Of a stretch of DNA of 64,000 nt, positions 17,294 to 27,335 are shown in pieces; position 1 is the first letter of the stretch, and each line of letters opens with the position of its first letter. The stretch lies in NCBI GenBank assembly GCA_963809765.1, contig CAWEKT010000001.1, positions 62,001 through 126,000 on the forward strand, written 5' to 3'. Origin of the DNA: JACVRM01 sp963809765 (GTDB lineage: Bacteria; Actinomycetota; Thermoleophilia; Gaiellales; Gaiellaceae). Both the position numbers and the translations under genes were made by a program. The notes under the pieces were generated by a model, which ran no database searches, was not told the origin of the DNA, and saw nothing but the letters and a program-made list of their open reading frames with translations.

Positions 17294-17329
17294 CCCGTCC
17301 TGTGAGGGACGGGATGAATCCTGTCCCTC
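17294..17329. promoter_or_regulatory. Two mutually exclusive hairpins upstream of livG
   Basis: CCCGTCC (17294-17300) pairs perfectly with GGACGGG (17307-17313). The same segment, extended to GAGGGACGGG (17304-17313), also pairs with CCTGTCCCTC (17320-17329) with one G-T wobble. Only one fold can exist at a time. Whether it is transcribed is uncertain, since the best -10 box is downstream at 17369. Confidence 0.4.
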
Positions 17330-17368
17330 GGTCTCGCGGGTCTGCCGAGAGCGGCCGCTGCGTCCGCT

Positions 17369-17374
17369 TATGAT
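17369..17374 (+). promoter_or_regulatory. -10 box of the liv operon
   Basis: TATGAT, 5 of 6 consensus, 13 bases before the ATG at 17388, giving a leader of about 7 bases. It overlaps the alternative ATG at 17370, which argues for the later start. No convincing -35. Confidence 0.4.
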
Positions 17375-17387
17375 CGCCCCTCTCGCG

Positions 17388-18141
17388 ATGGCCCTGCTCA
17401 GCGTCGAAAACGTCAGCCGCCGCTTCGGCGGCATCGTCGCCCTCGACGACGTCTCCCTCGCGCAGGACGAGGGGACGATCGTCGGGCTGATCGGGCCGAA
17501 CGGCGCCGGCAAGACGACGCTGTTCAACGTCATCACCGGCCTGTACCGGCCGGACTCGGGGGGCGTCCGCTTCGACGGGCAGGACCTGATCGCCCTGCGG
17601 GCCCACCAGATCGTCGGCGCAGGCATTGCCCGCACGTTCCAGAACGTCGCGCTCTTCCAGCTGATGAGCGTGCTCGACAACGTGCTGATCGGAGCGCACA
17701 CGCGCATCGGCCTCGGCAAGGAGACCGAGGCGCGCGCAGAAGCGCTCGCGCTGCTCGAGTACCTCGGTCTCGAGCAGCTCGCCCGCCGCCCGGCCGCCGG
17801 ACTGCCCTTCGGGACGCTCAAGCGGATCGAGCTCGCCCGCGCGCTCGTCGCCAAGCCGCGGCTGCTCCTGCTCGACGAGCCCGCCGGCGGCCTCAACCAC
17901 GAGGAGGTGGGGGAGCTCGGCGGCCTGATCGGCCGGATGCGGACCGACTACGACCTGACCATCCTGCTCGTCGAGCACCACATGAACCTGGTCATGTCGG
18001 TCTCCGAGCGGGTGCACGTGCTCAACTTCGGCCGCAAGATCGCGGAGGGGACGCCGGCCGAGGTGCAGTCGAATCCCGAGGTGATCGAGGCGTACCTCGG
18101 CGCCGGCGACGAGGAGGCCCCGCCGGTGGCGACTGGAGGCG

Positions 18142-18158
<17 letters not shown>
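17388..18158 (+). CDS. livG: Branched-chain amino acid-type ABC transporter ATP-binding protein LivG
   Basis: 256 residues. Walker A GPNGAGKTT, Q-loop FQNVALF, Walker B LLLLDEPAGGLN and the switch His in LLVEHHMNLVM are present. The ABC signature is LPFGTLKRIELARAL, the degenerate form usual in LivG (LPYGQQR). First gene of a five-gene importer cluster and overlapping livF by 17 bases. LivGF energise uptake through LivHM; substrates of this class include leucine-type amino acids, amides and urea, so the real solute is open. Confidence 0.88.
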
Positions 18159-18854
<696 letters not shown>

Positions 18855-18855
<1 letters not shown>

Positions 18856-19773
18856 TGAGCGTCGCGCTCGGCTTCGTCTGGTCCGAGTTCTTCCAGCAGG
18901 TCGTGTTCGGGCTGGCGATCGGCGTCGGTCTACGGCAGCCTCGGGCTCGCGATCGTCCTGATCTACCGAACGACCCACGTCGTCAACTTCGCCCAGGGCG
19001 AGATGGCGATGTTCACGACCTACATCTGCTGGACGCTGACGACGAACCACGACGTCTCCTTCTGGCCGGCGTTCCTGATCACCGTCGTCTTCGCGTTCGT
19101 GCTCGGCGCCGCGATCGAGCGGGTCGTCATCCGCCCCTTCGAGCACTCGTCGCCGCTCGCCGTCATCCTCGCGACGATCGCGCTCTTCGTCATCTTCAAC
19201 GGCCTCGCCGCAGTGGATCTGGTCGCCGGAGCCCCAGGCGTTCCTGGGGCCGGATGCGTTCCGCGGCGACCCCTTCGATGTCGGCGGAGTGGCGATCGCG
19301 CGGCAGGACGTCGGCGTCATCGTGGTCACGCTCGGCACGGTCGTGCTGCTGTGGGCGTTCTTCCGCTTCACCAAGCTCGGGCTCGCGATGCGGGCCGCGG
19401 CGATCGCGCCGGAGCCGAGCCGGCTGATGGGCGTGCGCGTGGGCTGGATGTACGCGATGGGCTGGGGCTTCGCCGCCAGCCTCGGCGCGGTCTCCGGGAT
19501 GATGGTCGCCCCGATCCTCTTCCTGAGCCCGACGATGATGCAGGCGACGCTGATCTACGCGTTCGCCGCCGCCGTGCTCGGCGGCATCGAGAGCCCCGTC
19601 GGGGCGCTCCTCGGCGGGCTGCTGCTCGGGCTCTTCACGACGTTGCTGGGGGCCTACGTCGACTTCGTCAGCGGCGACCTCGAGCTGCCGATCGCGTTCA
19701 CGGTGCTCGATCCTCGTCCTCCTCTTCCGGCCCGTCCGGCCTGCTCGGGCGCGTCGTGGTGAGGAGGGTCTAG
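18855..19773 (+). CDS. livH: ABC transporter permease LivH, frameshifted
   Basis: Family text is continuous only across three frames: FFQQVVFGLAIGV, then YGSLGLAIVLIYRTTHVVNF (conserved LivH N-terminus), then IERVVIRPFEHSSPLAVILAT, then a final part ending LFRPSGLLGRVVVRRV. Breaks occur near 18927 (TCG read as TCGG), near 19214, and in the last 70 bases. Membrane segments, overlaps with livF (ATGA) and livM (TAGTG), and full length of about 305 residues argue for an intact gene with base errors. Inner-membrane channel subunit of the importer. Confidence 0.78.
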
Positions 19774-20822
19774 TGGCCGCTCGCCTTCCGCGCTTGCCGG
19801 CTACGCCGTTCTCGCTGCGGCGATCGTCGCGCTGCCGCACGTCCTCGGCACGTTCCGCGTCACCCAGTTCACCTACGTCGGCGTCTTCGCGATCGTGCTG
19901 CTCGGCCTCGTCATCCTCACCGGCCTCACCGGCCAGATCTCGCTCGGGCACGGAGGCTTCATGGCCATCGGCGGCTACGTCACGGCGATCCTCTCGGTGG
20001 ACCACGGCGTTCCCGAGCTCGCGACGATCCCCATCGCCGGGCTCGTGGCCGGGCCTGGCGGGGTTCCTCTTCGGCTTCCCGGCGCTCCGGCTGTCCGGCG
20101 TCTACCTCGCGCTTGCGACCTTCGCGCTCGCGGTGATCGTCCCGTCGGTGGCGACGGCGCTCGGCAGCTTCACCGGCGGCACCGCCGGCATCCTGCTCGA
20201 CCTGCCGACGAGCCCCGTCTCGGCGCTGACCGCCGGACGAGTGGCTCTACTACGTCACCTGGGCGATCTTCGCGCTCCTCTTCGTGGCGGCGATGGTGCT
20301 CGTGCGCGGCAAACGCGGCCGTGCGCTGCAGGCCATTCGCGAGAACGAGATCGCGGCCGTCTCGTCCGGGATCAGCCTGACGCGGTACAAGACCTTCGCG
20401 TTCGGCGTGTCGGCCTTCTACGCGGGGGTGGCCGGCTCGCTCTACGTGATCCTCAACTTCATCGTCACGCCCGGCAGCTTCCCGATCACGCTGTCGATCC
20501 TGCTCCTCGTCGGCCTCGTCGTCGGCGGTGCCACGTCGCTCCTCGGCGTGCTGGTCGGCGCGATCTTCGTCGAGTTCATTCCCCTGTACTCCGGCGACGT
20601 CGCCAGGCCGGTGGTCAACCTCGCTCCAGGCGGTCGCGTTTCCGATCGACGACATCGACCCGACGACGCCCGGCGTCCCGTCGGTCGTCTACGGCCTCCT
20701 CCTGCTGCTCGTCCTGTTTCCTGATGCCCCACGGCGTCGCGGGGCTGATGCACCGACTTGGCCGTCTAACCAGGCGGGTTTATAGTCGTCTGAACCTGTC
20801 GGAACCTGGGGTCAACTCCTAA
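19773..20822 (+). CDS. livM: ABC transporter permease LivM, frameshifted
   Basis: Starts at GTG overlapping the livH stop. Recognisable LivM blocks are TGLTGQISLGHGGFMAIGGY, FGFPALRLSGVYLALATFAL, RALQAIRENEIAAVSSGI and VVYGLLLLLVLFLMPHGVAGL. The frame changes near the start and near 20054 (CC for C), 20235 (GG for G), 20626 (CC for C) and 20718 (TTT for TT); at the last four sites removing one repeated base restores the family sequence. Eight or more membrane segments. Second permease of the liv importer. Confidence 0.78.
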   Translation: MAARLPRLPATPFSLRRSSRCRTSSARSASPSSPTSASSRSCCSASSSSPASPARSRSGTEASWPSAATSRRSSRWTTAFPSSRRSPSPGSWPGLAGFLFGFPALRLSGVYLALATFALAVIVPSVATALGSFTGGTAGILLDLPTSPVSALTAGRVALLRHLGDLRAPLRGGDGARARQTRPCAAGHSRERDRGRLVRDQPDAVQDLRVRRVGLLRGGGRLALRDPQLHRHARQLPDHAVDPAPRRPRRRRCHVAPRRAGRRDLRRVHSPVLRRRRQAGGQPRSRRSRFRSTTSTRRRPASRRSSTASSCCSSCFLMPHGVAGLMHRLGRLTRRVYSRLNLSEPGVNS

Positions 20823-20835
20823 AAGGAGAAGCTAG

Positions 20836-22101
20836 ATGAAGAAGTTCGTTCTCGTCCTTGGATTGGTCGCGTGCCTGCGGCCTCCTCGCGGCGATTCCGG
20901 GGGCGCTCGGGAAGTCCGAGGCGGATCCGGGGATCACGAAGAGGTCGGTCACGATCGGCACCACGCTGCCGCTCAGTGGCCCGGCTGCTCTCTACGCGCG
21001 CATCGGCACCGGCATGCGCACCTACTTCAGCTACATCAACGCGCGTCGTGCCAAGGACGGCACGCGCGGCGTCTACGGGCGGCAGATCTCCCTGAAGGTC
21101 TACGACGACCAGTACAGCGAGGCGCAGACGGTGCAGCAGACGCGGCGCGCGGTCGAGCAGGACCGCGTCTTCGCGATGCTCGGCGGCCTCGGCACCGAGA
21201 ACCAGCAGGCCGTCCGCGGGTACCTGAACGAGCGCAAGGTGCCGCAGCTCTACGTCTCGACCGGGCTGAGCGAGTTCGGGAAGAAGCTACGGCGAATTCC
21301 CGTGGACGATCGGCTGGCAGCCGGACTACATCCAGGAGGGCATCCTCATGGGCCGGTACGTCCGGCAGAACCTGCCGACACCGCGCGCGTGGCAGTGCTC
21401 CACCAGAACGACGACTACGGCCGCGAGTGGCTGTACGGCTTCCGCACCGCGGCCGGCGCCGGCAGGGTCATCGCGACGGAGACCTATCCGCGCGACGGCG
21501 GCGCGGCGGTCATTCCGGCGCCCACCGCCCGGCTCCGCGCCTCCGGCGCGGACACGTTCCTGATCATCGCCACGCCGACGGAGTCGATCACGGCGCTCGT
21601 GACCGCCTACCGGCTCGGCTGGCGGCCGACCAAGCTGCGTCAACTCGGTCGGCGCGACGAACACGCTTCATGACGGCCGCCCGGGCCTCGGCCGGCTCGC
21701 CGGATGCGGTCGAACGGCGTCGTCACGACCACGTACCTGAAGGATCCCGATCACGCCGCAGTACGCGAACGATCCGCAGGTGCGGCTCTACAAGCGGCTC
21801 ATGGCGAAGTACGCTCCGCAGTTCCCCGAGCCGCGCGACGACAACCTGTTCTTCTACGGCATGGCGAAGGCCGACACGTTCGTGCAGGCGCTCTACCGCG
21901 CAGGCAAGAACCCGTCGCGCGCCTCGCTGATGCGGGCGGTCGCCAACCTCGACATCAGCCAGCTTCGGCTGGCTCCTCCCGGGGGCCAAGCTCGAGACCC
22001 GGCCTGGTAGCGCGTTCCCGATCCGCTACCAGAGGCTGACCCGCTACAACGTCGACGGCGGCTTCACGGAGTTCGGAGCCCTCGTCAAGACGCGGAAGTA
22101 G
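20836..22101 (+). CDS. livK: ABC transporter substrate-binding lipoprotein LivK, frameshifted
   Basis: AAAAGGAGAA just before the ATG is an excellent ribosome site. The signal peptide ends in a lipobox (GLVAC), so the protein is anchored outside the membrane. The body follows the Peripla_BP_6 pattern: TIGTTLPLSGPAALYA, DDQYSEAQTVQQTRRAVEQD, MLGGLGTENQQAV, VAVLHQNDDYGREW and YGMAKADTFVQAL. At least five frame changes (about 20873, 21290, 21388, 21645, 21715, 21970). It delivers the solute to LivHM. The binding-site residues do not let me name the ligand. Confidence 0.75.
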
Positions 22102-22124
22102 CCAGACCGAGCTGAGCTGCGAGA

Positions 22125-22148
22125 AGGGCCGGCCGGCGCGCCGGCCCT
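22125..22148 (+). terminator. Hairpin at the end of the liv operon
   Basis: Perfect 9-bp stem AGGGCCGGC (22125-22133)/GCCGGCCCT (22140-22148), 24 bases after the livK stop, without a T-run. Confidence 0.6.
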
Positions 22149-22176
22149 CCTCGTCCCGCCTCTGTCGAAACCGCCT

Positions 22177-23328
22177 GTGGACCTGGCGCTGACCCCGAGC
22201 AGGAGCTCGTGCGCGAGACCGCGCGCGAGTTCGTCGACCGCGAGATCGTCCCCTACGCGCGCGACTGGGACCGGGCCGAGGAGATCGACCGCGCCATCGT
22301 CGGCAAGCTGGCGGAGGTCGGCTTCCTGGCGGCGAAGCTGCCGGAGGAGCACGGGGGCGGCGGACTCGACACGGTGTCGTACACGCTGATCTGCGAGGAG
22401 CTCGGCCGCGCCGACTCGAACGTGCGCGGCATCGTCTCGGTCTCGAACGGGCTCTTCGGCAGCTCGATGGCGAAGTGGGCCTCGGACGGAGCAGCAGGCG
22501 GAGTGGCTGCCGAGGCTCGCCGCGGGTGAGGCGCTCGGCTGCTACGCGCTCACCGAGCCGGGCGTCGGCTCCGACCCGGCGTCGCTCGAGACCCGCGCCG
22601 TGCGCGACGGCGGCGACTGGGTGCTGTCCGGCTCGAAGGTGTTCATCACGCTCGGGACGTGGGCGTCCGTCGCGCTCGTCTTCGCACGCACCGGCGAGGA
22701 CGGGGCGCGCGGCATCACCTGCTTCCTCGTGCCGACGGACGCGCCAGGCTTCACGGCGCGGAAGGTCGAGGGGAAGCTCGGGCTGCGCGCCCAGGACACT
22801 GCCGAGCTGACGCTCGAAGGCGTCCGCGTCCCCGACTCGGCGCGGGTCGGCGACGAGGGCGCCGGCTTCAAGGTGGCGATGTCGGCACTCGACGCGGGCC
22901 GCGTGTCCCTGGCCGCCGGCTGCGTCGGCATCGCGCAGGGATGTCTCGAGGCGTGCATCCGCTACGCGCGCGAGCGGGAGCAGTTCGGCAGGCCGATCGG
23001 CCGCTTCCAGCTCGTCCAGGAGCTGATCGCGGACATGGCCGTCGACACCGAGGCTGCCCGCCTGCTGACGTGGCGCGCGGCCGCGCTCGCCGACGCCGGC
23101 GAGCGCTACACGACCGAGGCGTCCGTCGCCAAGTACTTCGCCTCCGAGGCGGCCGTCCGCGCGGCGAACGCCGCCGTCCAGGTGCACGGCGGCTACGGCT
23201 ACGTCGACGAGTACCCCGTCGGCAAGTACCTGCGCGACGCGCGGGTCACGACCCTCTACGAGGGCACGAGCCAGATCCAGAAGCTGATCATCGGCCGTGC
23301 CCTCACCGGCGAGAGCGCCTTCACCTGA
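22177..23328 (+). CDS. Acyl-CoA dehydrogenase, frameshifted near its start
   Basis: About 383 residues, normal size. Motifs: CYALTEPGVGSDPASL (FAD/substrate region), KVFITLGTWAS, REREQFGRPIGRFQLVQE, and QVHGGYGYVDEYPVGKYLRD followed by YEGTSQIQKLIIGR, where the Glu is the likely catalytic base. The frame changes near 22195 and near 22488 (GACGAG read as GACGGAG). It catalyses the first, FAD-dependent step of beta-oxidation or of branched-chain acyl-CoA degradation; chain specificity unknown. Downstream of the Liv importer, which would suit amino-acid-derived acyl-CoAs (inference). Confidence 0.8.
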
Positions 23329-23336
23329 GCCGAAGT

Positions 23337-23867
23337 TCAGCCGGCAGGAGCCGGCCGCTGCAGCCACTCGTAGAAGGCGGCCCGGCTGCCGTTGAACGAG
23401 TACACCGCTCGCTTCACCGTCGGAAACTGCGTCGCAGTCCGGTCGAGCTGCGCCAGCAGCAGCCTGCTCCCGCAGGAGCTCGACGCGTTGGGGATCACGC
23501 GCGAGAAATCACGGAAGTCCACGTAGGCGACGCCGCCGGCGACCCGGACGCTTCTGAGCATCCCGGCCGTGCGGGCTGAGAACCAACCGCCGTAGCCGCG
23601 GCTGCGCTCCGCGGCTGTCGGGCCGCGCAGGAGGTGGCGCAACGCTCCCGTCAAGACCGCCGGCGCGGAGACCGCGCGGTTGAGCGGGAGGACGCGAGCG
23701 CACGAGATCCCGGTGTTGCCGCGAGGGGCAAAGATCGTGATGCGAGCAGTCGCGCCGTCAGGGTCGAGCGCCTGCGCCGATCCCGGCAGCGCCAAGAGCA
23801 GCACTGCGATGGCGAGCGGTACGAACAACGGTCCCAGACGGGGGAAGCTCGAAGACGCCCTTATCAC
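23337..23867 (-). CDS. Secreted GerMN-domain protein
   Basis: 176 residues from a GTG at 23867. Signal peptide 1-33 (LAIAVLLLALPGSAQA). The mature part matches the GerMN domain (Gmad): ARVLPLNRAVSAPAVLTGAL, LLRGPTAAERSRGYGG, and VRVAGGVAYVDF, ending with a Gly/Ser-Asn rich loop. GerMN domains occur in spore-germination and cell-wall-associated proteins; in non-sporulating actinobacteria the role is unknown. Converges on the acyl-CoA dehydrogenase with 8 bases between stops. Confidence 0.75.
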   Translation of the reverse strand: MIRASSSFPRLGPLFVPLAIAVLLLALPGSAQALDPDGATARITIFAPRGNTGISCARVLPLNRAVSAPAVLTGALRHLLRGPTAAERSRGYGGWFSARTAGMLRSVRVAGGVAYVDFRDFSRVIPNASSSCGSRLLLAQLDRTATQFPTVKRAVYSFNGSRAAFYEWLQRPAPAG

Positions 23868-24006
23868 GATCAGCCCCCTTTCGACGCTTCGGTCGTCGAT
23901 CCGCCTTCACTCCGCCGTGGGCGCGGTTCAGCGTCCGGGCACCCGCGGCTCTGCGTTCAGTACGTCGCCGGCGCCCGAGCCGGCACGTAGACCCGATCCT
24001 GCGGAC

Positions 24007-24012
24007 TACAGT
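24007..24012 (+). promoter_or_regulatory. Leaderless -10 box of the thiolase gene
   Basis: TACAGT lies exactly 6 bases before the GTG at 24019, placing the transcription start on the start codon. It supports the chosen start. Confidence 0.5.
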
Positions 24013-24018
24013 CTCGGC

Positions 24019-25167
24019 GTGCCCGACGCTGTCATCGTCGCCGCCGCCCGCACGCCGATCGGACGGGCGCGCAAGGGTGCGCTCGTCGACGCGCGACCCG
24101 ACGATCTGGTCGCATTCGCCATCGACGCGGCGCTGAAGCACGTCCCGGAGCTGCCGCACGAGGAGATCGTGGACGTCATGGTCGGCTGCGGCTTCCCGCA
24201 GGAGCGTCAGGGGATGAACCTCGGCCGCCGCGCCGCGCTGCTGGCCGGGCTCCCCGACACCGTGCCGGGCACGACGGTGAACCGCTTCTGCGCTTCCTCG
24301 CTGCAGACGATCCGCATGGCCTTCCACGCGATCAAGGCGGGCGAGGGCGACGCCTACGTCGCCGCCGGCGTCGAGTCGATCTCGCAGGTCGACGGTTACC
24401 CGAAAGACGCCGAGGAGCTGCACCCGAAGCTCTTCGGCGACGACGCGCCGATTGCCAACGTCTACATCCCGATGGGCATGACCGCGGAGAACGTCGCCGA
24501 GCGCTGGGACGTCTCGCGGGAGGACATGGACCGCTTCGCGCAGCGCTCGCAGGAGCGCGCCGTGGCGGCGCAGGACTCCGGCTTCTTCGCGCGCGAGATC
24601 ACACCGTGGGACGGCGTGGCGGCCGACGATGGGCCGCGGCGGGGGTCGACGCTCGAGGCGCTCGGCTCGCTCGAGCCGGCCTTCAAGCCGGGCGGCAAGG
24701 TCACGGCGGGCAACGCCTGCCCGCTGAACGACGGCGCGGCGGCCGTCGTCGTCATGAGCGACACGCGGGCCGCCGAGCTCGGCGCGACGCCGTGGGCGCG
24801 CATCGTCGCTTCGTCGGTTTCCGGCGTCGAGCCGGAGATCATGGGTGTCGGGCCGATCGAGGCCGTGCGCAAGGTGCTGCGCCAGGCGGGCATGAGCATC
24901 GAGGACGTCGACGTGGTCGAACTGAACGAGGCGTTCGCTGCGCAGGTGCTCCCGGTCTGCCGGGAGCTCGGCATCGACCCGTTCGGCGACAAGCTCAACC
25001 CGCACGGCGGCGCCATCGCCCTCGGGCACCCCTACGGCATGACGGGCGCGCGGATCATGTGCACGCTCCTCAACGACCTCGAGTCGCTCGACAAGACGAT
25101 CGGCCTCGAGACCATGTGCGTCGGCGGCGGCCAGGGCATGGCGATGATCGTCGAGCGCCTGAACTGA
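24019..25167 (+). CDS. Acetyl-CoA acyltransferase (thiolase, FadA-like)
   Basis: 382 residues from GTG, the usual thiolase length. The nucleophilic Cys is in NRFCASSLQT (about residue 91), the VELNEAFAAQ block precedes the His loop NPHGGAIALGHPYGMTGAR, and the acid/base Cys is in MCVGGGQGMA. It cleaves 3-ketoacyl-CoA with CoA to acetyl-CoA and a shortened acyl-CoA. No frameshift. The gene follows its own leaderless promoter, and the next gene begins inside its stop region. Confidence 0.92.
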   Translation: MPDAVIVAAARTPIGRARKGALVDARPDDLVAFAIDAALKHVPELPHEEIVDVMVGCGFPQERQGMNLGRRAALLAGLPDTVPGTTVNRFCASSLQTIRMAFHAIKAGEGDAYVAAGVESISQVDGYPKDAEELHPKLFGDDAPIANVYIPMGMTAENVAERWDVSREDMDRFAQRSQERAVAAQDSGFFAREITPWDGVAADDGPRRGSTLEALGSLEPAFKPGGKVTAGNACPLNDGAAAVVVMSDTRAAELGATPWARIVASSVSGVEPEIMGVGPIEAVRKVLRQAGMSIEDVDVVELNEAFAAQVLPVCRELGIDPFGDKLNPHGGAIALGHPYGMTGARIMCTLLNDLESLDKTIGLETMCVGGGQGMAMIVERLN

Positions 25168-26143
25168 CCCGCCTCGAGGTCGACGAGCACACGCTCCGGG
25201 AGGCGCGGGCGTTCAACGCCGAGCTCGAGCGCGAGCTCGCCGCGGCGCCCTCCGCGCACACGCTGCCGCCGGAGGTGACGCGGCGGCTGCGCCGCACAAG
25301 CGGCGGCATCTGGGGCGGGCTCGTGCTCGCCGACCACGCGGAAGAAGTCGCCATCCCGACCCGGACCGGGCAGGTGCGCGGCCGCGTCCTTCGTCCGGCC
25401 GAGCCGCGAGCCGGTCGGCCTGTATCTGCACTTCCACGGCGGCGGCTGGACGATCGGCGGCTGCGACGAGCAGGATCCGCGCCTGGCCGCGCTCGCCGAG
25501 GCGACCGGGCTGGCGGCGCTGAGCATCGAGTACCGGCTCGCTCCCGAGCATCCGTACCCGGCCGCCGCCGACGACTGCGAGGACGCTGCGCTCTGGCTGC
25601 TCGACCGCGGCCTGACGGAGCTCGGGCGTGCCCGCGCGGCTCGCGATCGGCGGCGAGTCGGCCGGCGCCCACCTCAGCGTCCTGACGCTGCTGCGGCTGC
25701 GCGACCTGCACGGCGTCACCGGCGCCTTCGCGGCCGCGAACCTGGTCTACGGCTGCTTCGACCTCTCGCAGACGCCGAGCGTGCGGGGCTGGGGCGACCG
25801 CAACCTCGTCCTCTCCCGGCCGATCATGGACTGGTTCGGCGACCTCTTCCTGCCCGGCACGACGCTCGAGGAGCGGCGCGATCCGGCCGTTTCACCGCTG
25901 TACGCCGACCTTGCCTCCCTGCCGCCGGCCCTCTTCTCGGTCGGCGAGCTCGACCCGCTGCTCGACGACTCGCTCTTCATGCACGCCCGCTGGCGGGCCG
26001 CCGGGAACGACGCCGAGCTGCAGGTCTGGCCGGAGGGCGCCCACGCCTTCAACGCCTTTCCGCTCGCGCTCGCGCGGCAGGCGCTCGCCGCGCAGTACGA
26101 CTTCCTCAGCCGCGCGGCTGCAGCACCGCCTGTGTCTGGGTGA
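25164..26143 (+). CDS. Alpha/beta hydrolase of the hormone-sensitive-lipase type, frameshifted
   Basis: The HSL-family signature is complete: YLHFHGGGWTIGG (oxyanion hole), IEYRLAPEHPYPAAADD, IGGESAGAHLSVL (nucleophile Ser), SVGELDPLLDD (acid) and WPEGAHAFNAF (His). Frame changes near 25410 and near 25625 (GGG for GG). The reading frame enters directly from the thiolase end and has no ordinary start codon; a CTG at 25164 is the only nearby candidate, so the real start may be masked by another base error. An esterase acting on small acyl esters is likely. It overlaps the convergent thioesterase gene by 38 bases. Confidence 0.68.
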
Positions 26144-26531
26144 CCTGGGCGACGTGACGGCCCTCGTCGTCGCGGACGTCTGTCTGGACGACGACGAAGG
26201 AACGGCCGACGTGGAGCGGCCGTGTCGTGCCGTGGACCTGGCCCGCGCGCACGCCGCGGAAGAAGTTCGTCTTCGACTCCACGGTGGCCGTCGTCTCGCC
26301 CGGTTGCAGGTTCAGGAAGGCACAGAGCCCGCCGAGCGTGTCGGCGAAGGCCATGATCGCCCCGCCGTGAAGCAGGCCGCCCGCGGTGCAGCGCTCCTCG
26401 GCCCACGCCATGCGGCCTCTGACCTCGCCGGGCTCGGCGGCGTCGACCTCGAGGCCGAGCAGGCCCGCCAGCGGGGCGACGGCGGCGAGCTGTGCGCTGG
26501 GCGAGTCGGTCACGGTTAGCGTTCGTACCAT
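26106..26531 (-). CDS. PaaI-type hotdog thioesterase
   Basis: 141 residues from ATG at 26531 (or 135 from GTG at 26513). The hotdog core has GGLLHGGAIMAFADTLGG, with the His/Gly pair that precedes the catalytic helix, then KTNFFRGV and THVRDDEGRHVAQV-like text. Hydrolyses acyl-CoA thioesters, likely aromatic or medium chain. If the ATG is used, its start codon overlaps that of the divergent hydrolase within the palindrome CCATGG at 26528-26533. Confidence 0.8.
   Translation of the reverse strand: MVRTLTVTDSPSAQLAAVAPLAGLLGLEVDAAEPGEVRGRMAWAEERCTAGGLLHGGAIMAFADTLGGLCAFLNLQPGETTATVESKTNFFRGVRAGQVHGTTRPLHVGRSFVVVQTDVRDDEGRHVAQVTQTQAVLQPRG
26517..26522 (+). promoter_or_regulatory. Leaderless -10 box of the 26530 hydrolase
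   Basis: TAGCGT, 7 bases before the ATG at 26530; the identical box and spacing precede the asparaginase gene. It lies inside the thioesterase coding region if that gene starts at 26531. Confidence 0.4.
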
Positions 26532-27324
26532 GGCCGCCGCGGCGCCGTCAAAGCTCTGGAGCCGGGAGAAGGGTGAGGGCCCGCCGCTGCTGCTGATCAC
26601 CGGGCTCGGTGGTTGGAGCTGGATTTGGCGCGACCTCACCGCCCTGCTTGGCGGGCGCCGCCGCGTGATCGAGTTCGACAACCGTGGCACCGGCCGCACG
26701 CCGGGGCCTGCGCGCGCGACCGTCGGCGAGCTCGCCGAGGATGCAAGCGCGGTGCTACGGGAGCACGACGCCGCGCCCGCCGACCTGCTCGGGTTCTCGA
26801 TGGGCGGATACGTGGCGCTGACCCTTGCCCTCGCTGACCCGGCGCTCGTGCGCTCGCTCGTGCTCGTCGGCACGGGCGGCGGCGGCCCGGGCCGGGTGCC
26901 GCGTCCTCGCCACGTCGCCGACAGGTTCACAGCGGCGCTCGGGCTGCCGCACGAGGAGTTCGCCCGGAGGACGATGCCGTACACGCTCGCGCCCGGCTGG
27001 AGCGAGGCGCAGGCGGAGCGCTATGAGAAGTTCCTCGCCACGCGCCTCGAGCTGCCGACGCCGTACGAGACGCTCGAGGCGCACGCGGCCGCGTGCTACG
27101 GCTTCTACGCCGCGGACTGCGCCGCCGAGCAGCTCGACCTGCCGGCGCTGGTCGTCCACGGCGACGAAGACCTCATCGTGCCGGTCGAGAACGGCCGGCG
27201 CCTCGCGGAGCGGCTGCCGCGGGCGGAGTACGTGGAGCTCGCAGGGCGTGGCCACCACGTCATGCTCGAGGCACCGGACGAGCTCGCGGCGCTCGTCGAC
27301 GGGTTCCTCGAGCGGCTCGCGTAG
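26530..27324 (+). CDS. Alpha/beta hydrolase
   Basis: 264 residues. Fold signature: LLLITGLGGWSWIWRDL, VIEFDNRGTGRTPGP, DLLGFSMGGYVAL (nucleophile Ser), VVHGDEDLIVPVENG (acid) and LAGRGHHVMLEAPDEL (His). It resembles 3-oxoadipate enol-lactonase and similar esterases, but no residue distinguishes the substrate. Eleven bases before the haloalkane dehalogenase gene and probably cotranscribed with it. Confidence 0.78.
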   Translation: MAAAAPSKLWSREKGEGPPLLLITGLGGWSWIWRDLTALLGGRRRVIEFDNRGTGRTPGPARATVGELAEDASAVLREHDAAPADLLGFSMGGYVALTLALADPALVRSLVLVGTGGGGPGRVPRPRHVADRFTAALGLPHEEFARRTMPYTLAPGWSEAQAERYEKFLATRLELPTPYETLEAHAAACYGFYAADCAAEQLDLPALVVHGDEDLIVPVENGRRLAERLPRAEYVELAGRGHHVMLEAPDELAALVDGFLERLA

Positions 27325-27335
27325 GGTCGCCAGCG

